DNA of 64,000 nucleotides from Nitrososphaerota archaeon (GTDB lineage Archaea; Thermoproteota; Nitrososphaeria; Nitrososphaerales; Gagatemarchaeaceae). Below are positions 1 to 9,650 of this stretch, one piece after another (position 1 is the stretch's first letter; each line of letters starts with the position of its first letter). The notes under the pieces are model-generated. The model saw only the letters and a program-made list of their open reading frames with translations. It was not told where the DNA came from and ran no database searches. A program made the position numbers and the translations under genes. Where the stretch lies: positions 1 through 64,000 of the forward strand of contig JAFLZH010000005.1 in the NCBI GenBank assembly GCA_029785615.1, read 5' to 3'.

Positions 1-84
1 TCAGTTCCGGAGACCATTGTGGGGCCGACTGCTATGGCCCGTCCCTTCTTCTCCTCTTTGATAATCACCATCTTCCCCGCCTCC
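1..84. repeat. Inverted duplicate of 1739..1822 (one mismatch)
   Basis: Positions 1-84 are the reverse complement of 1739-1822 except position 78; homology ends at 85. Confidence 0.95.
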
Positions 85-375
85 GCCCTTGACCAGGTTA
101 AGCCCGGCGTCAACCTGATCGGCACCGTCGATTACAAGGTCGACCGAGCCCTTGAACGGTACGAGCTCGACGCCACACCTCGCTGCCACAATCTCAATCT
201 GGGTCGAGGTCGGCACCCCCTTGATCACCTTCGATCTGGCCATTGCGAGGGGAGAAAGCTCCTCGAGGAGCGTCGCCACGGTCGAGCCGCTGCCAAGGCC
301 GAGGGTCATGCCCGAGGAGATGTCCTTGGCAAGCTCCTTGGCCACTCCCTTCAGGGCGTCCCTTGACCTGTCCAT
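1..375 (-). CDS. rpiA: Ribose-5-phosphate isomerase A, 3'-truncated at the window edge by a chimeric junction near position 80
   Basis: MTLGLGSGSTVATLLEEL...GVPTSTQIE...DLVIDGADQVDAGLNLVKGGGG is RpiA-like; residues after KGGGG come from an inverted copy of the PUA gene at 1739-1822. Confidence 0.8.
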   Translation of the reverse strand: MDRSRDALKGVAKELAKDISSGMTLGLGSGSTVATLLEELSPLAMARSKVIKGVPTSTQIEIVAARCGVELVPFKGSVDLVIDGADQVDAGLNLVKGGGGEDGDYQRGEEGTGHSSRPHNGLRN

Positions 376-1055
376 CAGCCTTCCTGCTGCTTCTTCTCGA
401 TGTCTATCTGTTCTAGCTTGGTGAGAGCATCCATCACTTCGTCCCTGATTACCTTGACCCGCTTCTCGGACTCGCTCATCTCAGGCTTCGCCCTCCTCTC
501 CACGGCGCGCTCTAGGTCGGTCGCCTTTTCGACCTTGGGGGTGACCTCCTTCCTTGCCGGCTGAGGAGCCGCAGGGCCCAGCCTCTGCTTCGCCACGTCC
601 AGCCTAGATTCGATGTTCCGTATCTTGCTCTCGAAGAGCGTCACCAGCTCTCCACGAAGTCCTTCGAGCTCTCCTACCTCGACGACGAGCTCAACGTCCT
701 TCAACTTGGCCTGGAGCTCTTTGATCTGGTCGCTGTACCGCTTGGATATCATCTCCCTCTCCTCGCGGGTTATCCTCCCTTCGCTCTCCGCTTCGTAGAG
801 CTTCATCATAGCTGACGAGAGAAGGTCTCTCTCGACCATGATCGTTCTCATATCTCTCCGAGAGCGCTCTAGGTCAGCGGTGGTCACGGTAGACTCGACG
901 GTCCTCCCTTGAGCATCCGCCCGTTTTACAGCCACCCTCGTTTGCTTCGGCCTAGTATAGAATACTACGTAGGATGCAAGTCCGCCGAGGCCGAGCCCGA
1001 CAACACCAGCGACCACCACTGTCAGAACATCGACCATGCGCGCCTTTCCTTGCAC
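375..1055 (-). CDS. Hypothetical protein, N-terminal TM helix plus coiled coil
   Basis: ORF with hydrophobic N-terminus (VLTVVVAGVVGLGLGGLASYVVFY) followed by charged heptad-like sequence. Confidence 0.6.
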   Translation of the reverse strand: MQGKARMVDVLTVVVAGVVGLGLGGLASYVVFYTRPKQTRVAVKRADAQGRTVESTVTTADLERSRRDMRTIMVERDLLSSAMMKLYEAESEGRITREEREMISKRYSDQIKELQAKLKDVELVVEVGELEGLRGELVTLFESKIRNIESRLDVAKQRLGPAAPQPARKEVTPKVEKATDLERAVERRAKPEMSESEKRVKVIRDEVMDALTKLEQIDIEKKQQEG

Positions 1056-1134
1056 GCGCTTGGGCGCCTTTGGTATAAAAGCAGATTCACTTGGGAGATG
1101 CTCATCCCGGAGAGCCCTGGAGGGGCGTGGTCCT

Positions 1135-1365
1135 TCAGGTCGGCGGAGGCGAAATCATGATTATGTTGTCCCCGCGCACAATCAGCGTCCCGAGGGAGTT
1201 CGGCTGGCCATCGTCGGACACCTCTTCAGCCTTCTCAAGAGCCAGGTTCATGTGCTGGTCGAACCCTTGCAGGCTGCCCCTGATGACCTTTCCTCCCTTC
1301 AACTTAATCAGGACGACCTTCCCGATGCTTTCGTCAAGGACCTTAACTGCCATGTCTACGGACAA
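1135..1365 (-). CDS. LSm/Sm-like archaeal protein
   Basis: VLIKLKGGKVIRGSLQGFDQHMNLALEKAEE...LGTLIVRGDNIIMISPP matches Sm1/Sm2 motifs. Confidence 0.95.
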   Translation of the reverse strand: MSVDMAVKVLDESIGKVVLIKLKGGKVIRGSLQGFDQHMNLALEKAEEVSDDGQPNSLGTLIVRGDNIIMISPPPT

Positions 1366-1427
1366 ACTGTTCCCTTGAACCTGCCGTCTGGATTCATTTA
1401 TTTAAGCAGTCATGCGCGCTTCCCCAG

Positions 1428-1907
1428 TTGAAGAAGTGGGTTCTGTCGCATCGGGATTCTGTATCGATGGTTGCGAAGTTGGAGAGATCCCTGGGCCTCT
1501 CGCTCACTCTGCCGAAGTCAGCCCAGGCGGAGTGCGCGGAGCCAGAAGAAGGCGTCGTCTTCGTTAGGCTCGAGGAGTACGAGTTCGTCCAGACAGGGGA
1601 CTCCTTCTTCCCATTTCTGGGCTCACAACCCACCCTTGCCCTCTTTCCCTCCGTCGTGGTCGACGAGGGCGCCATCAGATTCCTCATCAACGGGGCCGAT
1701 GTGATGCGACCCGGCATAAGGAAGATGGATGACTGGGGGGAGGCAGGGAAGATGGTGATTATCAAAGAGGAGAAGAAGGGACGGGCCATAGCAGTCGGCC
1801 CCACAATGGTCTCCGGAACTGAAGCTGGGCCGATGTCCCGGGGCAGTTGCGTGAAGAACCTGCACCATGTGGGGGACCACTACTGGAACGCCCACAAGTC
1901 CCTCTGA
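1428..1907 (+). CDS. PUA domain-containing RNA-binding protein
   Basis: C-terminal PUA-like VVDEGAIRFLINGADVMRPGI...GRAIAVGPTMVSG. Confidence 0.85.
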   Translation: MKKWVLSHRDSVSMVAKLERSLGLSLTLPKSAQAECAEPEEGVVFVRLEEYEFVQTGDSFFPFLGSQPTLALFPSVVVDEGAIRFLINGADVMRPGIRKMDDWGEAGKMVIIKEEKKGRAIAVGPTMVSGTEAGPMSRGSCVKNLHHVGDHYWNAHKSL

Positions 1908-2039
1908 CAGGTTTACTTTCACTCCTCCCTCTCCTTTTAAGCTAAGAACGAAATCTCTTCCCTGAGAACTAATCTCTACAACAGAGTCTAACTAATTCAC
2001 GACTGTGATAGAATTGCTTGCACCGCCCTACCCTTAATA

Positions 2040-2366
2040 ATGACCATGGGTCACGGAGAAACACTTCAAATGTCCGGCGTGATGCAGGCGAGGAATCTCG
2101 AAGGGAAGAGCAAAGAGATTCTTCTGAAGGCCTTGGCGCTCAAGAGCATCGAGGACCTGCCGAAGATTCAGGAGGACGTCTCCAACAAGACCATAGTGAT
2201 ACTCAAGGTGACTCCCCTGGCTCAGAAGAGTTTAGAGGAGCTGAAGTCTTCTGTCGAGCAGCTGTACGAGTTCGCCACTTCGGTCGGCGGCGATATCGCA
2301 AGGCTCGGGGACGAGCGAGTCGTCATCACCCCTCCTGGTGTACGAATCTGGCGCGGTCTCCAATAG
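2040..2366 (+). CDS. sepF: Cell division protein SepF (archaeal)
   Basis: DUF552-like sequence: IVILKVTPLAQKSLEELKSSVEQLYEFATSVGGDIARLGDERVVITPPGVRIWR. Confidence 0.8.
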   Translation: MTMGHGETLQMSGVMQARNLEGKSKEILLKALALKSIEDLPKIQEDVSNKTIVILKVTPLAQKSLEELKSSVEQLYEFATSVGGDIARLGDERVVITPPGVRIWRGLQ

Positions 2367-2689
2367 CGACCTGGTGCTCTAACCTGGTACTGGTCTCATG
2401 GAGGCCAAGAGCGGGCCCCCGGGGTTAATACGGTCCGCAGTCGGCTGCCAGCACGACCAGAAGGAAAACCTGATCCCGAAGCCGCGACGCAGTCGATGAG
2501 CCGGTCTACGGCTCTCTTGCGATTCCTCCTGGAAGGCGCCAGAAACCTGTTTCCGTCCTTTAGGACCAGCCCAATCGAAGATGCGTCGGTTTCTCTGGTG
2601 TAGTCCGACCCCAGCGTCCGAAGGTAGCTGGAGAGCTGGCCCAAAGTGAGCCCATACTGCTGCCAGCCTATTGGGTGACAGGAGTGGCT

Positions 2690-4603
2690 CTAGTAGACCC
2701 TGATTGCTTCCTGAACTGCGGGGTGGATCGCAGGTATACGGTATATCCTCTGTATGGCGTAAGCGAGGTTCTCGGTCTTCCTCTTCTCGCCGTGGTTCAC
2801 GAGCACCAACTGCAGCTTAGGCCTCACCTTCCCCACGAAGCGGACTATCTGGTTGTAGTCGCTGTGGCCGCTGAAGCCGTCCACCTTCTGGACCGAAGCC
2901 CTGACGTCTACGATCTTTATCTTCCCGTCCTGCCCCATTAGGCTCGCCTGGCTGCCGCCGTCGAGGACGCGCCTGCCCATGCTACCCTGCACCTGGTACG
3001 AGACGAAGATTATCTTGTTCTTCTCTGACGGGGCGAGGTGCTCGAAATAGTCAAGGACCGGCCCTCCCTCTAGCATCCCCGACGTCGCCATGATGATGGC
3101 AGGGCCTTCCCTGTACGCCTCCTCCCTGTCGCTGGGGTGCTCGACTTCAGTGAAGTACTCTGACTTGAACGGGTTCACCCCCTCCTCGAGTATCTTGGTT
3201 CTCAGCTCCCTGGAGAGATAATCGGCATAGGAGACGTGGATTGCCGTGGCTTCCGAGATCATCCCTTCGATGAAAACAGGCGCCTCCACGAGCGTCTTGC
3301 TCTTCATGTACTGGTCGAGGACCAAGAGTATCTCCTGGGCACGTCCGACTGCTGGGATGGGAATCAACACCTTCCCTCCGTTTTTGAGCGTGCCGTTGAT
3401 GGCGTTGACGAAGTTCATTTCCACCTCTTCGCGGACCGGCATGATGTCCTCCTTCGCTCCGTAGGTGCTTTCGGTGATCAGCGTCTCTACCCTCGGGTAG
3501 TTCCAGGTCGCCGAGTCGAAGAGCTGGGTCCTCCCGTACTTGTAGTCCCCAGTGTAGACTATGTTGTGTGCGCCTTCCCCGATGTGGAGATGGACCGTCG
3601 CCGACCCCAGTATGTGTCCGGCGTTGTTGAACACGAGCTTGATGTCCGGCGATATGTCTGTCACCATGCCGTATGGGAGCGTGATGGCATGCTGAATCTC
3701 GTCTCTGATGTCCTTCTGGTCGTAAATCAGCCTCCCTCCTTCGATCTGGGCGATCTTCACGAAGTCGTTCTGCAGCATGGTCATAAGAGGAAGGGTCGGC
3801 TCGGTGCAGTACACCGGTCCGTCGTAGCCGTACTTGTACATGGCGGGAACGAAGCCCTGGTGATCCAAGTGTGCATGACTGACCACTATTGCGTCTATCT
3901 CGCCCGGCGAAATGTCGGCCCAGTCGAGGCGCGGGTAGGCGTCCCAGGGGTTCCTCGAGCCGGGATGGATTCCGCAGTCCAGCAGTACCTTGCTCTCCGC
4001 CGTCTCAATCAGCACGCACGACCTGCCTACCTGTTGAAAGGCGCCGAGAGTCTTGATGGTGACGTGCTCCTCCGTGGCGATTCTCGGCCTGAATATGGCT
4101 TCGCCCAGCTCCCTGTAAAATTTCTCTCTTATCTCGGTCCCCGCTTTCAGGGCGAAGTATACGTTCTGGATGGCGGTGGATTTGATATGCGGTGCCTTCC
4201 GAACCTTGATTTTCCACCCCGTCTGTTCCATGGCGCTGCCAAGGTCGAAACCTGCCTCCTGTGAGAGCAGCCTGGGATTCTCCGCTTCGAGGGTTATCTC
4301 GCCCAGCGCGTCGTCGAAAAAGTAGTTGGACGCTCCCGCCTCGGGAGGGACTGCTCTCTCGAGGACCTGTCTGGCGTCGCTCTCCTGCTTCCTTATCGAC
4401 TTCTCCGTCCTAGTGACGACCCTCCTCTTCAGGGAGTTGACTATCTCTGATATGACATAGCTGTTCTTGTGCAGGTAGGCGGGGTTCTTGGTGTAGAGGG
4501 CTATTCTAGGGCCCTCGTACTCTATCCTTGTAATCTGAGCCTCCGCTGGGATGTTGTTCAGAATAGCGCTCATCAGGCTTACGCCGTTGGCTTTCTGTTC
4601 CAA
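2690..4603 (-). CDS. KH-domain beta-CASP ribonuclease, aCPSF1 type
   Basis: N-terminal KH region; MBL motif HAHLDHQG, beta-CASP ATSGMLEGGPV, C-terminal SGHSDY. Confidence 0.95.
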   Translation of the reverse strand: MEQKANGVSLMSAILNNIPAEAQITRIEYEGPRIALYTKNPAYLHKNSYVISEIVNSLKRRVVTRTEKSIRKQESDARQVLERAVPPEAGASNYFFDDALGEITLEAENPRLLSQEAGFDLGSAMEQTGWKIKVRKAPHIKSTAIQNVYFALKAGTEIREKFYRELGEAIFRPRIATEEHVTIKTLGAFQQVGRSCVLIETAESKVLLDCGIHPGSRNPWDAYPRLDWADISPGEIDAIVVSHAHLDHQGFVPAMYKYGYDGPVYCTEPTLPLMTMLQNDFVKIAQIEGGRLIYDQKDIRDEIQHAITLPYGMVTDISPDIKLVFNNAGHILGSATVHLHIGEGAHNIVYTGDYKYGRTQLFDSATWNYPRVETLITESTYGAKEDIMPVREEVEMNFVNAINGTLKNGGKVLIPIPAVGRAQEILLVLDQYMKSKTLVEAPVFIEGMISEATAIHVSYADYLSRELRTKILEEGVNPFKSEYFTEVEHPSDREEAYREGPAIIMATSGMLEGGPVLDYFEHLAPSEKNKIIFVSYQVQGSMGRRVLDGGSQASLMGQDGKIKIVDVRASVQKVDGFSGHSDYNQIVRFVGKVRPKLQLVLVNHGEKRKTENLAYAIQRIYRIPAIHPAVQEAIRVY

Positions 4604-4605
4604 GA

Positions 4606-5343
4606 CTAACTTTTAGTTGTAAACTGGGCCAGGAGCTTGTCCTTCTCCGCTTCCGTCAGTTCGCGGAACCCTTCCTTATCGATGATGCCCACATCGAAGT
4701 GATCCCCTGTCGCTACGTTCCTTCTGGTGGCCGCGATTATCGCCTTCGCAGCCAACGGATAGGCCTTGGCCACTGCTGTCCCTGCCTTGAACTCCGCCTC
4801 CAGCACCCCGTAGGCTACTGGCGACCCGCTCCCCGTGGCTATCATATTCTCCTGGTTGAGCGAACCGAAAATGTCGACGTTGAAAAGGGAACCACCGGTT
4901 GAGTCTACCCCTCCCACCAGGACGTCCGCTATCAGAGGATACAGCCTCGACGAGAAGAGCATGTTTGACACCACCTGGGCCGCGGCCTTAACGGGCATCG
5001 GCCTTCCCTTCTCTATCCTGTATGTGCTCGAATAGTACTTCGCGGTGTCGGTGACGTTCTGGGCGTCCGCTACACCGCCGGATATGGTCATAGCGATGTT
5101 GTCGTCGATCCTGATCAGCTTCTTGCCTCTCTTATGGGCGATGAACCCGCCTGCTGTGACCCGCGTGTCGGTCGCCAGAACTACCCCGTCGGAACAGACC
5201 AGCCCAACGGTAGTGGTGCCATGATACGTGGCAGACCCTAGCGTCTTCCCTCCAACCTGGCTATATTCTCTCGACATTTTGTCCACAAACCCCTCAGAAC
5301 GGACAAGGGCCGCGCCTCCTTGTTGCTTATTTAATCTTTCCAA
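4606..5343 (-). CDS. psmB: Archaeal proteasome beta subunit (true start may be internal)
   Basis: TTTVGLVCSDGVVLATDTRVTAGGFIAHKRGKKL...GSGSPVAYGVLE. Confidence 0.93.
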   Translation of the reverse strand: MERLNKQQGGAALVRSEGFVDKMSREYSQVGGKTLGSATYHGTTTVGLVCSDGVVLATDTRVTAGGFIAHKRGKKLIRIDDNIAMTISGGVADAQNVTDTAKYYSSTYRIEKGRPMPVKAAAQVVSNMLFSSRLYPLIADVLVGGVDSTGGSLFNVDIFGSLNQENMIATGSGSPVAYGVLEAEFKAGTAVAKAYPLAAKAIIAATRRNVATGDHFDVGIIDKEGFRELTEAEKDKLLAQFTTKS

Positions 5344-5358
5344 GCTCGGGTCCTCTTA

Positions 5359-6547
5359 CAGTAGATGCGAATAAGCGTGGATTGATTTCCTGCTCTACGA
5401 TCTTGGCTCTCTGAGGGTAGAGGAGGAGCCCACCCCGGAGCTTCTCATGACCAATGAGCTAGCCCATGGCTTCGACCCCATCCTGATGAGGTATCTGCCT
5501 GAGCTGTTGTGCTTCGAGGTGAAGCCCAACTCCGTCTACCCGAAGCTGGATTACATATCGCTGCTTGTCAAGGCTTCGATACTCGATGGTTGCGCCGAGG
5601 GAACGAGCAACGTATCGCGGAAGCTCCTCGGCTGCAGGAAGGGGAGCAGGAGGTTCCCCACAGGCGAGACTGCCCTGTCATACTTCAAGGGCCTCGACAG
5701 GTACGAGCTCCTTGGCTCCATGTCTGTCGTGCTGGAGGAGCAGGTCGGAGAGCTGAAAAGGGGGGCCTCCTGAACCGGCCCGTCCCCATAGCGTTCGATT
5801 GGCACGACCAGCTCTTCTACGGCGAGAAGGGTTCTGAGATGGTCCACGGCGTGAGGTCGAAGAACAGCTCCTCCTACGCCTACCAGTACCTAACGGCAAG
5901 CATCCTCCTCGACGGGAGGAGACTGACAGTGGTCCTCACGCCGATCAAGAGCAGGGCGCACATGCTCACCTTCATCGACGATGCTCTGAACAGGATCAGA
6001 AACATGGGGATAAGGGTCAGGCATCTCCTCTTCGACGCAGGCTTCACCTCGGTCGCCCTCCCCGTCCATCTTCAGGAGCGTGGGTACGCCTACGCTATCC
6101 GTTTCTCGTCGAATACCATAACGAAACGAATCGGCCTCAGGGACGGGGAGGAGGCGCCCTACCCCTGTGAGAAGCCTTTCAGGATCCTCAGGGCGGACGA
6201 CCTCGACGTGGGGAAGGGCTACCTCTTCGCCACCAACATGGACTGCACGCCGAAGAGGGCGCTCAGGCGGTACAAGATGAGGTGGGGCATCGAGACGTCC
6301 TACAGAGAGCATAACGTCTTCCTCCCCAGGACGACGTCGAAGGACTACACCGTAAGGTTCCTCTACTACGCGGTGGCGGTGTGCATCTACAATTCGTGGT
6401 GCGTCTTCAACGCGCAGTGTCATGGGAACGGCATGGTGACAGCACTCGAGGCGAAGGTCTCTGTCTTGCTCTTGGCGCTGGTGCCATCAAGACTAGAGCA
6501 AGACGAAAAGACTGACGACCATGGATGACGCTTATTCGCATCTAATG
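5359..6547 (+). mobile_element. Insertion sequence (IS4/ISH3-like) with ~20-bp TIRs and a 6-bp target duplication CTCTTA
   Basis: Left end CAGTAGATGCGAATAAGCGT, reverse complement of right end CATTAGATGCGAATAAGCGT (one mismatch); CTCTTA directly flanks at 5353-5358 and 6548-6553. Confidence 0.9.
5447..6528 (+). CDS. IS4-superfamily DDE transposase in two frames, joined by a -1 shift near 5756-5765 (programmed or degenerate)
   Basis: First frame ends ...VGELKRGAS* at 5773; second frame gives RPVPIAFDWHDQLFYG...HLLFDAGFTS...YKMRWGIETSYRE (DDE, YREK-like). Confidence 0.8.
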
Positions 6548-6683
6548 CTCTTAATTCCCCTGCATCCGGGGAGCGGGGTCGGGCGTCGGCGGCCGCCTGG
6601 CCGGGATGCCTCTGATGCCTCGCCTCGGACGGAAACCCGACTCACCGAAGTGGCCTTAAATCAGGAGACCTGGCGCCCCCAAC

Positions 6684-7721
6684 ATGAGCCCCGGCTACCA
6701 CCTGATGGAGCTCCCTACCAAGGTCCTGATAGGAGATGGGGTCATCGAGAAGCTGGGGGAGTTCGTGACCGACAAGGGCCCCCGGAAGACAGTGATATCG
6801 TCAGGCTCACAGGTCACATCAAAGGTGAGGGCCACCGTGGAATGCGCCCTAGGTCGGAAACCTGTCTGGGTCGAAGTGACAGCGGCCGACACGCAGAACG
6901 TCGACAAGGTGACGCGCGCGGCCCGGGGGGCCGGTAGGATAGTAGGCGTGGGAGGCGGCAAAAGCGTGGACGTTGGAAAGCTGGCTGCATTCCAGCTCGG
7001 GATCCCTTTCTACTCGGTCCCCACCAGTGCGTCCCACGACGGCATATCAAGCCCGTTCGCTTCGCTCAGGGGGCTTGACCGGCCTTACTCTGTGAAGGCC
7101 AAACCTCCTGTGGGAATCCTCGCTGACATAGAGGTAATCAGCTCCGCACCGAAGCGGCTCCTCGCCTCGGGGTGCGGGGACCTGGTGTCTAAACTGACAG
7201 CTGTCAAGGACTGGCAGCTGGCGCACGAGGTGACCGGGGAGTACTATGGAGGATACTCAGCGAGCCTGGCCCTGATGAGCGCGGACGTGGTCCTTGACGG
7301 GTCCAAGACCATGGGGAGGTTCGGGAAGGGCAGCGTCCGCGACCTTGTGGAAGCCCTCATCAGCACCGGTGTGGCCGCGGGCATAGCCGGCAGCTCCAGA
7401 CCGTGCTCAGGTTCCGAACACCTGTTCAGCCACTACCTTGATGTCTTGGAGCCGGGGGTCGGGCTTCATGGAGAGAAGTGCGGGATTGGGACGATAATGA
7501 TGGCACGGCTACACGGGCTCAACTGGAAGCGGGTGAGGAACGCACTCACGAACGTAGGGGCCCCAGTGAGGGCCTCGACCATCGGCATCGGTGATTCGCA
7601 GGTGGTCCAATCCTTGGTCAAGGCGAGTACAATCCGGCCGGACAGGTACACAATACTCTCGGAGAGGAAGCTCGATTATAGGAGCGCCTCAGCGCTGGCC
7701 AAGGCTACCGGCGTTATCTAG
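6684..7721 (+). CDS. egsA: sn-Glycerol-1-phosphate dehydrogenase
   Basis: GVGGGKSVDVGKLAA...SVPTSASHDGISSPFASL...SGSEHLFSHYLD...HGEKCGIGTIMM. Confidence 0.95.
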   Translation: MSPGYHLMELPTKVLIGDGVIEKLGEFVTDKGPRKTVISSGSQVTSKVRATVECALGRKPVWVEVTAADTQNVDKVTRAARGAGRIVGVGGGKSVDVGKLAAFQLGIPFYSVPTSASHDGISSPFASLRGLDRPYSVKAKPPVGILADIEVISSAPKRLLASGCGDLVSKLTAVKDWQLAHEVTGEYYGGYSASLALMSADVVLDGSKTMGRFGKGSVRDLVEALISTGVAAGIAGSSRPCSGSEHLFSHYLDVLEPGVGLHGEKCGIGTIMMARLHGLNWKRVRNALTNVGAPVRASTIGIGDSQVVQSLVKASTIRPDRYTILSERKLDYRSASALAKATGVI

Positions 7722-8509
7722 GCGGTCTCGCCCTGGTTCTCGGCCTTCGGGGGCGCCTTCTCAGCAGCCGGCTGCGCCTTCTCAGCACTGGTCTCTTCTT
7801 TCTTCTCCTCCGCCTTAGGGTGAGCCCTTTCGTTCTTGAAGTTCTCCACGAAGGCAAGCGACGAGACGGCCGGGACGAACTTGAACACGTCGTTGGCGAT
7901 TCCTCTCTTGATTATCTGGAGCCCTTCGACCAGAAACAGGTCTTCCGGGATTGTCACAGTCAGGCTACCGCCGTTCACATCGAACGTCGCTTTGCTCCCT
8001 TCACCTGCCAGTCTCCTGTCGATCAGCGCCCTTATCTTGTCGCCGTCGGATTCGACCTTACTGAGGACCTCGAAGTCGTAGATTATGGACTTCCCCGCCA
8101 GCCTGTGGTTGAAGTCTACTTGTGCCCTTCCTGACCCGACGAACCTCACGATGCCGACTCTGTTGTCCACGTCCACACTGTCGCCCACGGCTAGCTCATG
8201 CTCCCTCTCTCCGAACTTCCGGAGCGGAATCATGCGGAGTTGGGTCGGGTCCCTGTTGCCGAACGCCTTCTCCGGGGAGAGTTCGATCTCCTTCTTGTCC
8301 CCGACCGAGAGCTTTGCCACCTCGGCGTCCAGGCCGGAGATGAGCCACCCCTCGCCGACCGCTACGAGCCTAGGCTCGTATCTCCTTGCCTCCTCGTATA
8401 TCTTGAGCCGCTTGGCCTCGGACTCCACCGTGGACTCGATGCCTTCGCCGGTGTCCTTCACCCGTGCGGTGTAGTTGGTGAATATCAGGCTGCCCTTGTC
8501 AAACGCCAT
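7718..8509 (-). CDS. FKBP-type peptidyl-prolyl cis-trans isomerase (SlyD-like) with Ala/Glu/Lys-rich tail
   Basis: FTNYTARVKDTGEGIEST...LSVGDKKEIELSPEKAFGNRDP...VDFNHRLAGKSIIYDFEV. Confidence 0.93.
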   Translation of the reverse strand: MAFDKGSLIFTNYTARVKDTGEGIESTVESEAKRLKIYEEARRYEPRLVAVGEGWLISGLDAEVAKLSVGDKKEIELSPEKAFGNRDPTQLRMIPLRKFGEREHELAVGDSVDVDNRVGIVRFVGSGRAQVDFNHRLAGKSIIYDFEVLSKVESDGDKIRALIDRRLAGEGSKATFDVNGGSLTVTIPEDLFLVEGLQIIKRGIANDVFKFVPAVSSLAFVENFKNERAHPKAEEKKEETSAEKAQPAAEKAPPKAENQGETA

Positions 8510-8546
8510 GGATTTTGACCAGCCTCAGGGTTGGGTTTAAAGAGTT

Positions 8547-9650
8547 TCAGTTCCCGAAGGCGGTGAGGGTCTCCCCTATGGCGCGGAGCGTGGTCTCCAC
8601 ATAGGCCTCGTTGATCTGCCCCATACATCCGACCCTGAACACCTTGCCTGCGAACGGGCCGAAGCCGCCTGCAATCACGACCCCCTTGTCCTGGGCTAAC
8701 TCCTTCCTGAACTTCGAGTCATCCACCCCCTGGGGATAGTACGACGCGACTACTGTCTTGGACCTTACTGACTTCTCCGCGACCGCCCCAAGGCCCAGTT
8801 TCGCCAGGCCGTCGTATATGCCGACAGACATACGGTTGTGCCTTTCGACCCTCTTCTCTAGGCCCTCTTCGAGAAGCTCCTCCAGCGCTTCGTCCAATGC
8901 GTAATAGAGCGGGAGGGCCGGTGTGAATGGAGTCTGCCCCTTGGCGCCATACTCGAGGTACCTGGGCAGGTCGAAGTACCTGGTCTTTGGCGGGGAGTCT
9001 TTCAGGTACTCTGCCACCCTCTCGCTCACCGACAGCAGGGCCAGCCCAGGGGGGGCTGCGACGCACTTTTGGCTCCCGGTGATGCACATGTCCACTCCCC
9101 AGCGATCGACCGGGATGGCATAGCCTCCAAGGCTGGAAATGGCGTCAATCACCACGAAGGCCCCGTGGTCCCTGGCGATCTTGGTCGCCTCCTCGACGTA
9201 GGGGACCGCCACTCCGGTGCTGGTCTCATTGTGCACCAGGAACAGTGCCTTGACTTTCTCCTGCTGTTCCATCGCCAGCTTCAGCTGGTCGATTGTCGGA
9301 ATCTTCCCGAAGTCGGAAGCGACCCGAACCACCTTGCCCCCGGCCAGTTCCACGGTCTCCGCAAGCCTCATGCTGAACTCGCCGAAGACGGGGACCACGG
9401 CGACGTCCCCTGGCCGTATGAGGTTCCAGACTGCTGCTTCGACCCCCCCTGTGCCCGACGAGGATAGGATTACCACTTCCCCCTGCGTCTGGAAGAAGCG
9501 CTTCGTCTTGTCGAGGACCCCTTTGTACAGATCCCTGAACTCATCACCCCTGTGATTGATGATCGGGTTGAGCATCGCCCGCATGACCCTCTCTGACACG
9601 TTGGTGGGTCCGGGAAGCATAATCAGTTTCTGTCTATCCATGTCTGCCAC
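8547..9650 (-). CDS. Alanine-glyoxylate/serine-pyruvate class V aminotransferase
   Basis: MLPGPTNVSERVMRAM...HNETSTGV...VVIDAISSLGGYAIPVDRWGVDMCITGSQKCVAAPPGLALLSVS. Confidence 0.93.
   Translation of the reverse strand: MADMDRQKLIMLPGPTNVSERVMRAMLNPIINHRGDEFRDLYKGVLDKTKRFFQTQGEVVILSSSGTGGVEAAVWNLIRPGDVAVVPVFGEFSMRLAETVELAGGKVVRVASDFGKIPTIDQLKLAMEQQEKVKALFLVHNETSTGVAVPYVEEATKIARDHGAFVVIDAISSLGGYAIPVDRWGVDMCITGSQKCVAAPPGLALLSVSERVAEYLKDSPPKTRYFDLPRYLEYGAKGQTPFTPALPLYYALDEALEELLEEGLEKRVERHNRMSVGIYDGLAKLGLGAVAEKSVRSKTVVASYYPQGVDDSKFRKELAQDKGVVIAGGFGPFAGKVFRVGCMGQINEAYVETTLRAIGETLTAFGN

Noticed and set aside
1394-1804. ORF starting MGPTAMARPFFSSLIITIFPAS, identical to the start of ORF 19..366
   Set aside because: Both are non-coding strand readings of the inverted duplication, not a protein family.
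2396-2644. 82-aa minus-strand ORF between sepF and the aCPSF1 gene
   Set aside because: No motif and ambiguous start; could be a remnant but unsupported, so not listed as a CDS.
3236-4264. 342-aa plus-strand ORF
   Set aside because: Exact antisense of the aCPSF1 gene; high-GC shadow ORF with no recognisable motifs.
7720-7815. Repetitive GCC/TTC-rich stretch that looked like a tandem repeat
   Set aside because: It is the Ala/Glu/Lys-rich C-terminal tail of the FKBP gene.
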